From assembly GCA_002402635.1 (NCBI GenBank), contig DHGE01000173.1:1-7206 (forward strand): a stretch of DNA of 7,206 bases, written 5' to 3'. Shown here one piece after another: positions 6,409 through 7,206 of this stretch (the stretch's first letter is position 1; every line of letters begins with the position of its first letter). Both the position numbers and the translations under genes were made by a program. The notes under the pieces were generated by a model. The model was not told the DNA's origin, searched no databases, and saw only the letters and a list, made by a program, of their open reading frames with translations. This stretch comes from Deferribacterales bacterium UBA4806 (GTDB lineage: Bacteria; Chrysiogenota; Deferribacteres; Deferribacterales; UBA228).

Positions 6409-6480
6409 TTTCAACGACTCTTTTTTGTGATAAAATATTTTATTATGCCCTCATATCTTTGAAGGATAAATATTTGATGA

Positions 6481-7206
6481 TCATATAATATTTTCATGTT
6501 TTTTACTTATTTTTAGAAAGTCATCCCATGTTTTACTTTTCATATTTTTACATATTAGCCTATACAAGCCAAATTTTTTTAACTTCAAAATATATTTTAT
6601 ATATTTGATAATATTTTTTTTTGTCAAAATATGCAATTTGCCTAAATAATAGTAATTCAAACAAAAATGTTTTGCTAAAAAAACCAATGTTTTTTTACTA
6701 TAAAAAGAAATATGTTGCCCGTGATCTAAGCCATAATACCACCATTCTTCAGGGGGTGGAATAGGTTGTGGTAGCAATTCTGTTGTAAAAATAATATTTT
6801 TAGATATTTTTAGCATATTTTCAATTTCTTCTAATGGATTTACAAAATGTTCAAAACTTTCAAATGTTGTGATTGCTTCAATAGGTTGCATTTCATTATT
6901 GTATACAAAGCCTCTCGCAAAAATGTTTTTCGTATATTTATCATGCCAATAGAAATCAAAACCTATATCTCTCATAAGCCTAACAAAAACACCATAACCA
7001 CCAGCATAATCAATATATTTTTTATTTTTTCCAAAAAAAAGATATAAAATTATCGTTATTATTTGAGATAAATATAAATTCCTTTGTAGGTAGCCTGTAT
7101 CAGAAATATTTATAGGGTTTTTATAAACTTCTTCAAGCCAGTAAGGTTCTTCTGTTTGCAAAAATCCACAATTTTCACATAAAAAAAGACCCTTGCACAA
7201 TAAGAT
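6481..7206 (-). CDS. Class I SAM-dependent methyltransferase, 5' end outside window
   Basis: The frame is open to the right edge (241 residues visible). A TTG at 7200 is not a credible start because the family's Cys-rich N-terminus is cut: FLCENCGFLQTEEPYWLEE (8-26) is normally preceded by another CxxC pair, together a small zinc ribbon. SAM-binding motif I is YIDYAGGYGVFVRL (64-77), with HDKY (88-91) as the acidic end of the second strand. ITTFESFEHFVNPLEEIE (112-129) matches the Methyltransf_23 motif before the fourth strand, and FTTELLPQP (140-148) and LDHGQHISFYSKKTL (160-174) are the usual acceptor-side sequence. The protein likely methylates a sugar residue or sugar nucleotide of the polysaccharide. 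It is Lys- and Ile-rich with low GC like the GT2 gene, so it belongs to the backbone and not to the adjacent cassette. The C-terminal ~50 residues are basic and not distinctive. Its acceptor is unknown. Confidence 0.85.
   Translation of the reverse strand: MLLCKGLFLCENCGFLQTEEPYWLEEVYKNPINISDTGYLQRNLYLSQIITIILYLFFGKNKKYIDYAGGYGVFVRLMRDIGFDFYWHDKYTKNIFARGFVYNNEMQPIEAITTFESFEHFVNPLEEIENMLKISKNIIFTTELLPQPIPPPEEWWYYGLDHGQHISFYSKKTLVFLAKHFCLNYYYLGKLHILTKKNIIKYIKYILKLKKFGLYRLICKNMKSKTWDDFLKISKKHENII

Noticed and set aside
6409..6480. CTTTGAAGG at 6457-6465 matches nine bases of the IS256 end, suggesting a second IS end at the right boundary of the cassette
   Set aside because: The match does not extend on either side, and nine bases can recur by chance in AT-rich DNA. 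The 14-base A/T palindrome at 6430-6443 is also too simple to count.
1..7206. CRISPR array, tRNA, rRNA, toxin-antitoxin or phage-defence system
   Set aside because: No regularly spaced repeats, no cloverleaf or ribosomal sequence, and no defence-type domains were seen; every recognisable protein belongs to glycan synthesis or an IS.

Overview
The window is part of a bacterial surface-polysaccharide (O-antigen, capsule or exopolysaccharide) biosynthesis locus. Every gene I can support lies on the minus strand, so transcription runs from high to low coordinates. The contents are sugar-nucleotide enzymes, glycosyltransferases and methyltransferases, several of them broken. The host cannot be named from the sequence. 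The locus backbone is very AT-rich (hand count at 2821-2880: 10 G+C in 60) and rich in ATA, AAA and TTT codons. Some starts have Shine-Dalgarno sequences (GAGG before the first gene, GGAGGA before the transposase fragment). A Gram-negative or environmental bacterium is plausible but is inference.

Layout in transcription order. (1) 7206-6481: AT-rich SAM-dependent methyltransferase, with its 5' end outside the window. (2) 6408-4085: a block of clearly higher GC (28/60 at 4801-4860, 29/60 at 4141-4200). It holds a GT4 glycosyltransferase, a GDP-mannose 4,6-dehydratase (gmd) that overlaps it by the four bases ATGA, and the first ~59 codons of a third gene. That third gene resembles the N-terminus of an FkbM-like/methyltransferase protein of the EFKVFSQ(W/F)G(E/D)DGII type. 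(3) 4084-3954: the left end of an IS256-family insertion sequence: terminal sequence, promoter, strong ribosome site and the first 24 transposase codons. It cuts the third gene off. (4) 3953-3696: abutting the IS remnant without a gap, the C-terminal ~85 codons of an AT-rich FkbM-family methyltransferase. (5) 3504-2392: an intact GT2 glycosyltransferase with a long N-terminal extension. (6) 2358-1237: a GT4 glycosyltransferase in one continuous frame, interrupted by two in-frame stops (TAA, TGA). (7) 1236-702: a 535-base non-coding stretch with two adjacent near-perfect palindromes and a possible transposon-related scar. (8) 701-1: UDP-glucuronate decarboxylase (UDP-xylose synthase), with its 3' end outside the window.

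Together the intact genes point to a glycan containing a GDP-mannose-derived 6-deoxyhexose and possibly xylose, assembled by GT2 and GT4 transferases and possibly methylated. The most informative part is the mosaic: a GC-richer gmd/GT4 cassette ending in an IS256 remnant that is fused to a decapitated methyltransferase, followed by a glycosyltransferase decayed by point mutations. This looks like a glycan locus that gained a module and is losing old ones. I do not see evidence for a wholly new type of system.
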